NCBI GenBank assembly: GCA_043810515.1
Contig: JBDRNZ010000020.1
Location: forward strand, 1 to 35,354
Source: WJKQ01 sp043810515
GTDB lineage: Bacteria; Patescibacteriota; Gracilibacteria; UBA1369; LOWO2-01-FULL-3
DNA length: 35,354 nucleotides
Direction: 5' to 3'
Each line of letters starts with the position of its first letter. Within the stretch, counting starts at the first letter, position 1. The notes under the pieces were generated by a model, which saw nothing but the letters and a program-made list of their open reading frames with translations, did not search any database and was not told the origin of the DNA. Of the stretch, positions 21,192 to 29,803 are shown in pieces. Position numbers and translations under genes: made by a program.

Positions 21192-22712
21192 ATGGTAAAC
21201 AAAGTTTTTTCATGCTCCTTTACGGGGCTCCAGTGCCGGATAATTGAAGTACAGGCCGACATATCAAACGGCCTGCCATCATTTTCAATCGTGGGCCTCG
21301 GTGATGCGTCGGTTCAGGAATCAAAGGAAAGAGTCAGGTCCGGTATAAAAAACAGCGGCGCAAAATTTCCACCGACAAAAAAGACCATAAATCTCGCGCC
21401 GGCACAGGTCAGAAAACAGGGATCGTTGTTTGATCTGCCGATAGCAGCGGGTATTTTACTCGCCGACAAACAAATTTACGGCGAAAAAATACAGAATTCC
21501 GTCATCATAGGAGAATTGTCGCTTACCGGAAAAGTCAAAAGAATTTCCGGAGCTCTGCCGATAACCCAGCACGCAAAAGAAAAAGGATTTTCCCGCATAT
21601 TTTTGCCGAAAGAAAACGCGCTTGAAGCAAGTTTTATAGAAGGCATAGATATTTATCCGGTCGATAGTCTTTGGGAATTTATAGGCTTTTGCAAAGGAAC
21701 TGTTAAAATTTCCAGATACCCGTCCACTGAAATAAAGGCGCTAAAGCCGGTATATTCCCAGCCGCCTTTTTTTGAAAGCATAGTCGGCCTCGAAACCGCG
21801 AAACGTGGTCTTTTGATAGCCGCCGCCGGAGGCCACAACGTGTTGCTCACAGGCTCACCCGGCTGCGGAAAAACAGTTCTATGCAGGGCGTTTCAGGACT
21901 TTCTGCCACAAATGAATAGAATTGAAATGCTCGAAACGACAAAAACATATTCGATAGCGGGACTTCTTGATCCGGATAGCCCGCTGATTATGAATCGTCC
22001 GTTCAGAGAAGTCCATCACACGGGATCTATGGCCGCGATAATCGGAGGGGGCGGTACTCCGCGCCCGGGGGAGGTCTCACTAGCGCATAATGGGGTTTTG
22101 TTTTTTGATGAAATCGCCGAGTTTCCGCAAAAAATTCTCGAAGCGCTACGCACTCCGCTTGAGGATAAATTTATCAACATAAGCCGTTCGCACTATTCCT
22201 TAAAATTTCCGAGCAATTTTATTTTCATCGCAACAATGAACCCATGTCCGTGCGGATACGGAGACGACAAAAAAATCAAATGCATATGCTCTCCGACACA
22301 GGTAAAAAATTATCAGAGGAGACTATCGGGCCCGCTTTTGGACAGATTCGATATTTTTATTAAAGTTGAAAAAGTTCCAATGGGAAAAATATTCAATAAA
22401 AACACGGATAAACAGAGCCGTTCGACGCAAACCCTCATAACCCAAAGTCAAAAAATTCAAAATGAAAGATTCACCTATCACGAAAACATAAACAAAAACG
22501 CCGACATGAGTCTGTCCGAAATAAAAAAACACTGCGTCCTCTCGGCCGGCGCCCAAAAACTTTTAAATCAGGCCTCAAAAACCCTGAAACTTTCAAACAG
22601 GGGATACCTGAAAACCTTAAAAATCTCCAGAACAATCGCCGACCTGGACGGGGATAAAGATATTCAGCTTCATCATCTGGCCGAAGCAATACAATTCCGC
22701 AGACAAAATTAG
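21192..22712 (+). CDS. comM: ComM/YifB Mg-chelatase-like AAA+ ATPase
   Basis: This 506-residue protein is complete. The N-terminal ChlI-like domain (1-170) begins VNKVFSCSFTGLQCRIIEVQADISNGLPSFSIVGLGD-like sequence. The AAA+ domain has Walker A TGSPGCGKT (220-228), Walker B GVLFFDEIAEF and the Cys-rich segment NPCPCGYG ending CICSPTQVKNYQRRLSGPLLDRFDI. ComM is a hexameric helicase that promotes branch migration of recombination intermediates during natural transformation. With yraN upstream and a ComEC-type protein nearby, all under similar promoters, a role in DNA uptake is likely. It is convergent with the gene at 22709 and shares its stop codon bases. Confidence 0.95.
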   Translation: MVNKVFSCSFTGLQCRIIEVQADISNGLPSFSIVGLGDASVQESKERVRSGIKNSGAKFPPTKKTINLAPAQVRKQGSLFDLPIAAGILLADKQIYGEKIQNSVIIGELSLTGKVKRISGALPITQHAKEKGFSRIFLPKENALEASFIEGIDIYPVDSLWEFIGFCKGTVKISRYPSTEIKALKPVYSQPPFFESIVGLETAKRGLLIAAAGGHNVLLTGSPGCGKTVLCRAFQDFLPQMNRIEMLETTKTYSIAGLLDPDSPLIMNRPFREVHHTGSMAAIIGGGGTPRPGEVSLAHNGVLFFDEIAEFPQKILEALRTPLEDKFINISRSHYSLKFPSNFIFIATMNPCPCGYGDDKKIKCICSPTQVKNYQRRLSGPLLDRFDIFIKVEKVPMGKIFNKNTDKQSRSTQTLITQSQKIQNERFTYHENINKNADMSLSEIKKHCVLSAGAQKLLNQASKTLKLSNRGYLKTLKISRTIADLDGDKDIQLHHLAEAIQFRRQN

Positions 22713-23371
22713 CGCGGGCGGGCTATAGTCAGATACCTGCCCTTTATTGGATAATATTTATTGACCGTATAAGGATTTTTACCGACAAAAAGAACAATAT
22801 CCTCGGGCGTTTCTATGTCGGCACGGATCCTCTGTCCGGTGCGAAGCTCCGGACTGAGATCAAAATACAAACTCAGAGATTTTTCGCTATCTGGCTCGAC
22901 TGAAAAGTTCACATTCCCAAAAACAAGATAATCCCCGGACTGCGACGCCCTGCCGACAATTTCATTTCCGTACATCAAAACAGAATCCAGAATCATACTT
23001 TTATCCACCCCGGATATTTTAAACCTGATGCTTTTTAAAGAAGCAGGTTCGCCATACGTCTTCAGCGCAATATCCATAACATGAACATCGCTCGCGCCGC
23101 TTTCGGCAAAATTTCCTTCAGACGAATCTGCAAAATCAAAACTCAAAAGATCCGGATTTTGGCTGTATGAAACGAAAAGTTTAGATGAGTCGAGTCCATA
23201 TGCATACACGGGATAAAAAGACGGGACATCTGTTACGAAGCCCGACACCGCGTCCGCGTTAAAAACGCTGGCTATATAATTTTTCACATCGCTCTGAAAA
23301 GTCAGAGAAGCGACAGTCACGATAATCATCGTGAAATAAAAATAATATTTAATTACCTTTGCGATATTCAT
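22709..23371 (-). CDS. Unknown exported protein paired with the SLH protein
   Basis: This 220-residue protein has an N-terminal signal or anchor helix (about 7-25). The rest is beta-rich without Cys. A stretch with LKSIRFKISGVDKSMILDSVLMYGNEIVG and LSLYFDLSPELRTGQRIRADIETPEDIV resembles surface protein Ig-like modules, but I cannot name a family. The ATG at 23371 lies 23 bases inside the end of the SLH gene, so the two are probably translated together and may act in the same surface structure. Confidence 0.65.
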   Translation of the reverse strand: MNIAKVIKYYFYFTMIIVTVASLTFQSDVKNYIASVFNADAVSGFVTDVPSFYPVYAYGLDSSKLFVSYSQNPDLLSFDFADSSEGNFAESGASDVHVMDIALKTYGEPASLKSIRFKISGVDKSMILDSVLMYGNEIVGRASQSGDYLVFGNVNFSVEPDSEKSLSLYFDLSPELRTGQRIRADIETPEDIVLFVGKNPYTVNKYYPIKGRYLTIARPR

Positions 23372-24635
23372 CAATAAGATACTTTAAAAAATCTTTGGTT
23401 GCCGGTTTATCCGGACTGAAATATTTACCAAGCCCACTACCTTTGCCGCTTTTGTAAAAAGCCTCCGCGTAGGCAAAAACAGGATCATCTTCACCGACGT
23501 CGGAATACGCCGTCCCGCCGCCTGAAACAACAAGATCCGCGTCAAAATAATCCATCACTATTTTTAAAGCCTCACCACGGCCGATTGTTTTTTCCGGAAA
23601 ATATTTATGATCGGCCATATCCAAAAGCCCGAGATTATATAATGTCCGGACGTAAGGCGCATACCATTCGGTAAGCGGAACATCTTCAAAAATATCGATT
23701 CCGGAATCATCAATACCAATATCGGCGTAATCGACCATTATTTTCGCGAATTGCGCGCGGCTTATTTTTTCCTGCGCCGAAAAATCAAGCACATCGCTCA
23801 CGGCGTAATAATCAGTATTTAAATTTGTAGCTTTTATAAAAACATAGCGCGCGGATTTATCCACAAAATGAGCTTCAGCCGCGGTGGCTTCGCGCGTCTT
23901 ATATCCGCTTTTTATATTTTCCGGCGAATTTTTTATAAGATAATAGCCTCGGTTTTCCCCGCCGGTTTGGAGTTCGCCATACATGGCATCCTTTTCGGAA
24001 TACGTCGCGGATTCGCTGGTTAATACTTCAAATTTATATTCCCCGCTGTCATATTCCGCCGCATCAAAATTAAGTGCATATGTTCCGTCATCAAGGACCT
24101 CATCAAGAGAAATCGATTTTATGAGCGGCTGATCCTCAAAAATTTCCAGTTTATATGAATTATTTGCTTTGTAATAATCAGTCTTGTCGACCACCTCAAG
24201 ATTCAGAGGAATCTCGCCTCCGTTATAGTGTCCGTCAAACATTATGTCGTAACCTCTGATGATATAACTTTTATCAGCGGCAAGAGAAAATCCTTCCGAG
24301 GTATTTTTTATAAGCATATGCTTCTGATCTCTGCCTCCATGAAGAATAACCCTCGCGTCTCGCAGCTCACCACCGTAATTGTGAATTACTATAGTGGAAT
24401 TGTATTTGTAATAATCAAAATCCGGGGTGGGATCGTTTTGTTTTTTAATCGAAACGCTTTCGATAGAGAGATCCGGCGGTTCGGGGGCATTTCTCTCTGC
24501 GATATTTCTCAAAACTCCCAAGACCGAAGTCTCAAGAACGCTGTGATTTCCGTTTGGAAAAAAATGAAGTACGCCTCCAACAAATACAGCCAGGGATAAA
24601 ATATATAGAAAAACTTTCTTTTCAATCTTCGTCAT
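23349..24635 (-). CDS. Exported protein with SLH-like C-terminal repeats
   Basis: This 428-residue protein has a membrane or signal segment at about 8-25 (VFLYILSLAVFVGGVLHFF). The middle (about 45-270) is beta-rich with CARDB-like features (PDLSIESVSI, YNSTIVIHNYGGELRDARVIL). The last 140 residues hold SLH-like modules: ISRAQFAKIMVDYADI, FEDVPLTEWYAPYVRTLYNLGLL, IGRGEALKIVMDYFDA, YSDVGEDDPVFAYAEAFYKSG and TKDFLKYLIDEYRKG. SLH modules bind cell-wall polymers. The ATG at 24635 is chosen because the frame's earlier TTG and ATG (24683-24675) lie within the promoter -10 and spacer. Confidence 0.8.
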   Translation of the reverse strand: MTKIEKKVFLYILSLAVFVGGVLHFFPNGNHSVLETSVLGVLRNIAERNAPEPPDLSIESVSIKKQNDPTPDFDYYKYNSTIVIHNYGGELRDARVILHGGRDQKHMLIKNTSEGFSLAADKSYIIRGYDIMFDGHYNGGEIPLNLEVVDKTDYYKANNSYKLEIFEDQPLIKSISLDEVLDDGTYALNFDAAEYDSGEYKFEVLTSESATYSEKDAMYGELQTGGENRGYYLIKNSPENIKSGYKTREATAAEAHFVDKSARYVFIKATNLNTDYYAVSDVLDFSAQEKISRAQFAKIMVDYADIGIDDSGIDIFEDVPLTEWYAPYVRTLYNLGLLDMADHKYFPEKTIGRGEALKIVMDYFDADLVVSGGGTAYSDVGEDDPVFAYAEAFYKSGKGSGLGKYFSPDKPATKDFLKYLIDEYRKGN

Positions 24636-24667
24636 TTTATTTTTATTTTTGTTTTGATGATCAAGAT

Positions 24668-24696
24668 ATTTTAGCATAAACAAAGGCTTTCTTCAA
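24668..24696 (-). promoter_or_regulatory. Promoter of the SLH gene pair
   Basis: On the minus strand TTGAAG and TAAAAT are separated by 17 bases, with TGC making an extended -10. Transcription would start near 24661, 26 bases before the ATG at 24635. Confidence 0.65.
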
Positions 24697-24727
24697 CTCT
24701 AATAAGGCAAAAAGCATGTACTCACGG

Positions 24728-24756
24728 TGGACTAAAGTAGGAAACTGTTGTATAGA
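24728..24756 (+). promoter_or_regulatory. Possible murA promoter (leaderless)
   Basis: TGGACT and TATAGA (24751-24756) are separated by 17 bases. The -10 ends exactly six bases before the murA ATG at 24763. The -35 match is four of six. Confidence 0.4.
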
Positions 24757-24762
24757 TAAAGC

Positions 24763-26016
24763 ATGGCGAAATTTTTGGTAAAAGGGGGTAAAAAACTGGA
24801 GGGGTCGCTCACGGTGAGCGGCTCAAAAAACGCCGCTCTGCCTATAATCTGTGCGGCGCTTCTTACAAAGGAAAAAGTGGTTCTAAATAATGTTCCCGAC
24901 ATTGCTGACGTGCATTCGATGATAAAGCTTGCGGAATCGCTCGGCGCAAAAATGGAATTCAACAAAAACACACTTACGATAGATTCTTCGGGATTAAAAA
25001 AGAAAAAAATACCGGACAATCTTGTAAACAAAATGAGAGCATCGATTCTGCTTGCCGGCGCGCTGCTGCCTCGCTTTGGAGAGGTGAAAATGTCATTTCC
25101 GGGAGGATGCGTTCTTGGAAAGAGGTCGGTGCATTCCCATACGCACGCTTTTAAGGAACTTGGATGCAAAATAATTGACGATAAAAGGGGGCTGCACATA
25201 AGAAGCATCAGACTCAAAGGCAAAAAAATCATACTGCCGGAGCTAAGTGTAACCGCTACAGAAAACGCGATAATGGCAGCGGTCACGGCATCTGGCGGAA
25301 CCGAAATAAGACTTGCCGCAACAGAACCGCACGTACAGGATCTGTGTCATTTTTTGTCGCGTATGGGAGCAAAAATCTCAGGAATCGGAACAAATAATAT
25401 AAAAATAAAAGGTGTAAAAACTCTTAAAGGCGTGCATTACAGCATAACGGGCGACTACCTCGAAGCCGGAACAATAGCGATAGCGGCGGTCGCAACAAAA
25501 GGTGACGTGACTATAAAGGGCATAAATCCGGATCATCTGGACAGTGTCTGGCAAAAACTCGATGAAGTCGGCGCAAAATTTGAGCTCGGTAAAAACTATG
25601 TTCATTTGTATGGATCACACCGTTTGAGCGCCGTAAAAACACTCAGAACGGCCGTATATCCGAGCTTCCCAACTGATCTTCAGGCGCCTTTTACGGTTTT
25701 ATTAACGCAGACCACGGGCGTCAGCAAAATATTTGAAACCTTATTTGAAGGCAGGCTTAATTATCTTTTTGAATTGGAAAAAATGGGGGCGCATATAGAA
25801 TTTTTAAATCCCCACCAGGCGCTCATAATAGGCGACGGAAAACTTAAAGGCACGCCCATATCAAGTTGTGACATCAGAGCCGGTGCCGCAATGATAATAG
25901 CGGCCCTGATTGCCGAGGGCGAAACGGAAATTTCAAACATAAACTATATAGACAGAGGCTACGAGAGGCTTTCGGAGAAGCTCGCGGAACTCGGAGCCGA
26001 CATAAAAAGAGTCTAA
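24763..26016 (+). CDS. murA: UDP-N-acetylglucosamine 1-carboxyvinyltransferase
   Basis: MurA (417 residues) transfers enolpyruvate from PEP to UDP-GlcNAc, the first committed step of peptidoglycan synthesis. SGSKNAALPI (Lys22) is the substrate-binding motif. The active-site loop PGGCVLGKR carries the usual catalytic Cys (Cys116); enzymes with Asp there resist fosfomycin, so this one is predicted sensitive. The C-terminal DIRAGAAMIIAALIAEGETEI and DRGYERLSEKLAELGADIKR are typical. It has no Shine-Dalgarno sequence. Its stop overlaps that of the convergent MBL gene by four bases. Confidence 0.97.
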   Translation: MAKFLVKGGKKLEGSLTVSGSKNAALPIICAALLTKEKVVLNNVPDIADVHSMIKLAESLGAKMEFNKNTLTIDSSGLKKKKIPDNLVNKMRASILLAGALLPRFGEVKMSFPGGCVLGKRSVHSHTHAFKELGCKIIDDKRGLHIRSIRLKGKKIILPELSVTATENAIMAAVTASGGTEIRLAATEPHVQDLCHFLSRMGAKISGIGTNNIKIKGVKTLKGVHYSITGDYLEAGTIAIAAVATKGDVTIKGINPDHLDSVWQKLDEVGAKFELGKNYVHLYGSHRLSAVKTLRTAVYPSFPTDLQAPFTVLLTQTTGVSKIFETLFEGRLNYLFELEKMGAHIEFLNPHQALIIGDGKLKGTPISSCDIRAGAAMIIAALIAEGETEISNINYIDRGYERLSEKLAELGADIKRV

Positions 26017-26852
26017 AATTTAATATCAACTCTGCCGTCCAGATCGTTCCGGTAAATTTTTCCGACGCCGGCCTCTTCAAGGTTAAAAAGAGTTTCTTCA
26101 TGGGGATGTCCGAAAGAATTGCCTTCGCCGCACTGTATTACAACCGTTTCCGGCTTAACTTTTTTAAGAAATTCATCGCTTGACGCCGTTTTGCTCCCGT
26201 GGTGGCCGGCTTTCAATATATCGGCATCAAGATTATCGCCGCTTTCGACGAGCGCTTTCTCGCCTTCAATTTCCAGATCGCCCGTCAGTAGGATTTTTTT
26301 ATCGGAATAAGACGCCATGATAGCAATCGAAGAATTGTTCAGATTCTCAAAATATTCGCCGATAATTTCATCAAACGGATACAAAACGTCAATATTTACA
26401 TCAGCAAATCTGAAATTCTCATTGGAATCCGCAAAAAAAACATTCGCGCCCGCCTCGTAAATCCCGTCAAGAAATTCAAAATACCCCGCGTAATCACTAT
26501 ACACGCCGGTAATCAGTACATTGGAAACATCATACCTTTTGATAACCTCCACCAGTCCGTCGACATGATCCGAATGCGGATGCGTAAGAATCACAAGATC
26601 GATTGATTTGTCAAAAAACGGCATCACTTGGCCCAGCTGCTCGATAACACCGCCGTCACTGCCACCGCCATCTATAAGAATCTGATGATTTTCCGGAGTT
26701 TTTATGAAAATAGAATCACCCTGCCCGACATCCAGAAAATATATATGAAAATCATTGTCGGGAAGCTGAATTAACAGCCATGCAGCCGCCATATACCCAA
26801 GAACAATAACAGCCGCAATAAACTTCTTCGTTTTTACCGCGATGACAATCAT
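26013..26852 (-). CDS. Stand-alone ComEC-type metallo-beta-lactamase-fold protein
   Basis: This 279-residue protein has an N-terminal membrane helix (about 10-30). An MBL domain follows, of the type found at the C-terminus of ComEC: HIYFLDVGQGDSIFIKTPENHQILIDGGG, then LTHPHSDHVDGL (the HxHxDH metal motif), LLTGDLEIEGE and LKAGHHGSKTASSDEFL. In ComEC this domain is thought to degrade the non-transported DNA strand during uptake. Here it is separate and faces outward, lacking the competence channel. The promoter is the 11-bp ATTTTA array, with a -10 placed for a leaderless start at the ATG. Whether a full ComEC exists elsewhere in the genome cannot be seen. Confidence 0.9.
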   Translation of the reverse strand: MIVIAVKTKKFIAAVIVLGYMAAAWLLIQLPDNDFHIYFLDVGQGDSIFIKTPENHQILIDGGGSDGGVIEQLGQVMPFFDKSIDLVILTHPHSDHVDGLVEVIKRYDVSNVLITGVYSDYAGYFEFLDGIYEAGANVFFADSNENFRFADVNIDVLYPFDEIIGEYFENLNNSSIAIMASYSDKKILLTGDLEIEGEKALVESGDNLDADILKAGHHGSKTASSDEFLKKVKPETVVIQCGEGNSFGHPHEETLFNLEEAGVGKIYRNDLDGRVDIKF

Positions 26853-26859
26853 GCTTCAG

Positions 26860-26904
26860 ATCATCGCACGGAGATTTAAAATTTTCCTAAAAAATTCCTA
26901 AATT
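26860..26904 (-). repeat. 11-bp direct-repeat promoter array before the MBL gene
   Basis: On the minus strand the hexamers AATTTA, TTTTTA and ATTTTA start at 26904, 26893 and 26882, exactly 11 bases apart. GATGAT (26865-26860) begins 17 bases after the start of the last copy and ends about seven bases before the ATG at 26852. The array overlaps the last codons of the LPETG gene. Confidence 0.7.
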
Positions 26905-28372
26905 ATTTTTTTCTCCTCTTGGAAAATACTCTGCCAAGTCCGAGAGAGACGATAAGTAAGCCTAAAATTTCAGGACCTGTTTCAGGAAGTACTACCTTCA
27001 AAACGGTTCCTATGCTTTCGTTTCCGGCTTCGTCAACCTGCGTAAGTTTTAGCCAGTATTCGCCGCTTTCAGCACCTGAAATCTCATACTGATCCACGTC
27101 CGCCGCAAGGTCGGATTTCTTTTTATAATTATTGGCATCATTAGCGCTCATATAGAGAATTTGTTTCTGGACCTCATTTAGATTATCCGCCAGAAGATCC
27201 CATGACAACGTTATGATATAGGTCCCGTTACTCTCCACGTATTTCGCTATAAGCTCTTTTACATCAGCCGGAGGAGTGGTATCGACAGGTTCTCCGCTGC
27301 TTCCGATTCCCTGGAAAACAGCGCTGCTTTTTGTCGGGTTTACGTCGTTGCCGGCATCATCCGTAACGCCGGAAGCAGTAAGGATATATGATACATCTTC
27401 CTGTGGACTTGTGGTGATTATCGCAGAAGCATCATCAATTCCATCAGTGCTGACGCCGAGCTCAACGCCCAGAATCGACAATGATTTTGTAGGATCATTT
27501 TCCTGAACTATTTCGAAATCTTCGGAAGGATCAATACTCAAAACGATTGTTTCACTGAATGTAGCAAGGATATGGGTATTATCCATTTCTTCAACACTGA
27601 CAAGTTCAGGCTGGCCAAGATCCTCTACGGGTTTTTCCGCCCCGCTGCCGGTAAATATAGCGGTATCTGAAGTGCCGCTTATAATAGGATTTCCGGCTTC
27701 ATCCTGAACGTCAATGCCGACCGTCAGCCTGTATACCACGCCTTCTTCCTGGTCATCGGTTGTAAGAATAACTGTTTTTCCGGTTTCATCGGTCTCATCC
27801 ATAACGGCGGAAAGAACTGCCAAGGCTTCAAAAGTATCATCATTTTCTATTCCAAAAGCGTCCTGCGGATCCTGTTCCGGCAGAACAACGGCTTCGGAAA
27901 ACACAACTTTTACCTCTTCTTTATTAAGAGCTTCCGCATTTGAAACCTGCGGAGCATCGGTGTCTTCAATTGTTCCCGCATCTTCAGAAGGTGTCGCGGA
28001 TTGCTCGATAGCCCAGCTCAAACTTTCGTTACCGACAGCATCATACGCGATAATAGAAAAATAATACTCCGTGCCGTTATCAAGACCGTCCACCGTATAC
28101 TGCAGAACATTTCCCGCGTCCACAGACTCGTCGTAAGTCTGGCCGGTTTCGGTTACGCTGGAGGTTCCATAATATACCATATAGCCTTCAATACCGGTAT
28201 CATCAGTTGCCGCGTCCCAGCTTAGACTTACGGCTCCATCGAGAGGAGTCGCGACTACGTTTTCAACGTCGCTCGGACTTGTGGTGTCGGCAGCCAACGC
28301 AGTAAGCGCAGTGGCTGATAGTATAGCAGCCGCACAGCTTACCGAAAGGATTGCAAAGAATATTTTTTTCAT
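26903..28372 (-). CDS. LPETG-type surface protein with FnIII and Ig-like domains
   Basis: This 489-residue protein begins with a signal peptide (cut near ALA|ADT, residue about 28). A fibronectin type III domain follows (about 33-130: VENVVATPLDGAVSLSWDAATDDTGIEGYMVYYG). Two bacterial Ig-like units come next (about 145-235, AEALNKEEVKVVFSEAV; about 255-350, VEEMDNTHILATFSETI) and a second FnIII-like domain (about 365-460). The C-terminus is LPETG (462-466), a hydrophobic stretch and KRRKK, the complete sorting signal recognised by class A-like sortases, so wall anchoring is predicted. No sortase is in the window. It has a strong promoter. Confidence 0.87.
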   Translation of the reverse strand: MKKIFFAILSVSCAAAILSATALTALAADTTSPSDVENVVATPLDGAVSLSWDAATDDTGIEGYMVYYGTSSVTETGQTYDESVDAGNVLQYTVDGLDNGTEYYFSIIAYDAVGNESLSWAIEQSATPSEDAGTIEDTDAPQVSNAEALNKEEVKVVFSEAVVLPEQDPQDAFGIENDDTFEALAVLSAVMDETDETGKTVILTTDDQEEGVVYRLTVGIDVQDEAGNPIISGTSDTAIFTGSGAEKPVEDLGQPELVSVEEMDNTHILATFSETIVLSIDPSEDFEIVQENDPTKSLSILGVELGVSTDGIDDASAIITTSPQEDVSYILTASGVTDDAGNDVNPTKSSAVFQGIGSSGEPVDTTPPADVKELIAKYVESNGTYIITLSWDLLADNLNEVQKQILYMSANDANNYKKKSDLAADVDQYEISGAESGEYWLKLTQVDEAGNESIGTVLKVVLPETGPEILGLLIVSLGLGRVFSKRRKK

Positions 28373-28414
28373 TTTTATTTTTGTTATTTTTTATTTGTAA
28401 AAATTTATCCGATA

Positions 28415-28443
28415 ATTATATCAGATTTCTCGGACAATATCAA
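28415..28443 (-). promoter_or_regulatory. Strong promoter of the LPETG protein gene
   Basis: On the minus strand TTGATA and a perfect TATAAT are separated by 17 bases. The leader is about 36 bases, purine-rich near the ATG but without a Shine-Dalgarno sequence. Confidence 0.75.
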
Positions 28444-28447
28444 TACT

Positions 28448-29704
28448 CTAACTTTTTTTTGCCGGTATCTTCCTTCTTTTTTGAATTCTGACTTTGGAAA
28501 CTAGATGTCTGTTCATTTTTAAAATATCGATTTTTATTCTAGGCATAATCACGGTTTCGCCCTCAAGCGGAAACCTGTGCAGATAATCGGTAATCATAGT
28601 GCTTATGGAGTTCCTTTCATTCCCGAACAGCTTTATTCTGAAAAAGTCATTTATATCTTCAACCAGAGCGCTACCCCTTGCGAGAACAGTAGTCCTGTTT
28701 ACTATTTCAATCGGTTTTTCCGCGGCATCAAATTCATCAACAATCTCTCCGACGATTTCCTCAAGCAGATCCTCCATGGTTACAAGCCCTGCGGTTCCGC
28801 CATGATCATCTATAACAAGCGCCATATGCTGATGTTTTCTCTGGAATTCACTAAAAAGTTTGTTGATTTTCTTGGATAGAGGAATTTCCAGAGGAGGCGT
28901 TAGCTTTAATTTGCTGAGTTTTTTATTGGGCGGATATTTATCGTAAAATCCCAAAAGTTCCTTTATTGAGATGATACCAATAATATTATCAAGGTCACCA
29001 TTGTACACAGGCAGTCTCGTATGGGTGTGCCTAAGCACAAAACTAACGGCATCCTGAAGATTCATATTGCTGTCAAGAGCCTCAATGTGAACGCGCGGCA
29101 TCATAACTTCCTCGACTTCAATGTCGTTAAATTCAAGCACATTTTCAATAAGTTCCTTCTCCTGTTTTTCAATTGTGCCCTCTGCGGCACCTATACTCAG
29201 CATTGCCACAATCTCGCCCTCAGTTACGGTTGTGCCTTTCTTGCTGCCGACAAGCCGGTTTACGAAATTTACGATTTTCTCAAATACCCACACAAGCGGA
29301 AAAAGTATTATCTGAAGAGAATAAATAAGTCTCGCAACCAAAAGAGACACCCCGACAGCGTGCTGATGAGCGAAGGATTTTGGCGTAATTTCCCCGAAAA
29401 CAAGAATCAAAAACGTCATAACGCCCGTTGCGATACCTATGCCGCTGGAATCAAAAGCCTTTGTGAAAATAACAGCCGCGTACACACTGGCACCGATATT
29501 TACCACATTGTTCCCGATCAGAATGGTAATAAGAAGTCTGTGCGGATTCCGTTTTAATTTTTTTAGAACCGAACTATGCCTGACTTTTTGCGCCACGAGC
29601 TCATTTACTTTTGAGCTTGTAATAGACACAAGAGCGGTCTCGCTTCCGGAAAACACAGCGGAAAGCAATACCAGCAGAATCAGTACTAAAATTTGAGGTA
29701 ACAT
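28448..29704 (-). CDS. CorC/HlyC-like CNNM-CBS membrane protein
   Basis: This 418-residue protein has a DUF21/CNNM membrane domain (about 1-185, with SGSETALVSI near residue 20 and about four helices). A pair of CBS domains follows (about 200-325: VMMPRVHIEALDSN and MALVIDDHGGTAGLVTMEDLLEEIVGEI). The C-terminal CorC_HlyC domain covers about 335-410 (VLARGSALVEDINDFF and GETVIMPRIKIDILKM). Such proteins are linked to magnesium or cobalt efflux and transport. The hemolysin label is historical. It is divergent from the B3/B4 gene. Confidence 0.92.
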   Translation of the reverse strand: MLPQILVLILLVLLSAVFSGSETALVSITSSKVNELVAQKVRHSSVLKKLKRNPHRLLITILIGNNVVNIGASVYAAVIFTKAFDSSGIGIATGVMTFLILVFGEITPKSFAHQHAVGVSLLVARLIYSLQIILFPLVWVFEKIVNFVNRLVGSKKGTTVTEGEIVAMLSIGAAEGTIEKQEKELIENVLEFNDIEVEEVMMPRVHIEALDSNMNLQDAVSFVLRHTHTRLPVYNGDLDNIIGIISIKELLGFYDKYPPNKKLSKLKLTPPLEIPLSKKINKLFSEFQRKHQHMALVIDDHGGTAGLVTMEDLLEEIVGEIVDEFDAAEKPIEIVNRTTVLARGSALVEDINDFFRIKLFGNERNSISTMITDYLHRFPLEGETVIMPRIKIDILKMNRHLVSKVRIQKRRKIPAKKS

Positions 29705-29803
29705 AAATTAATAAATAACTCACATATAATACACAAATTCCCTATGATTTGAAACTCTTTTCCATTAGAATACTGCGGGAAACCGGCATAACAATCCTGC
29801 GCA

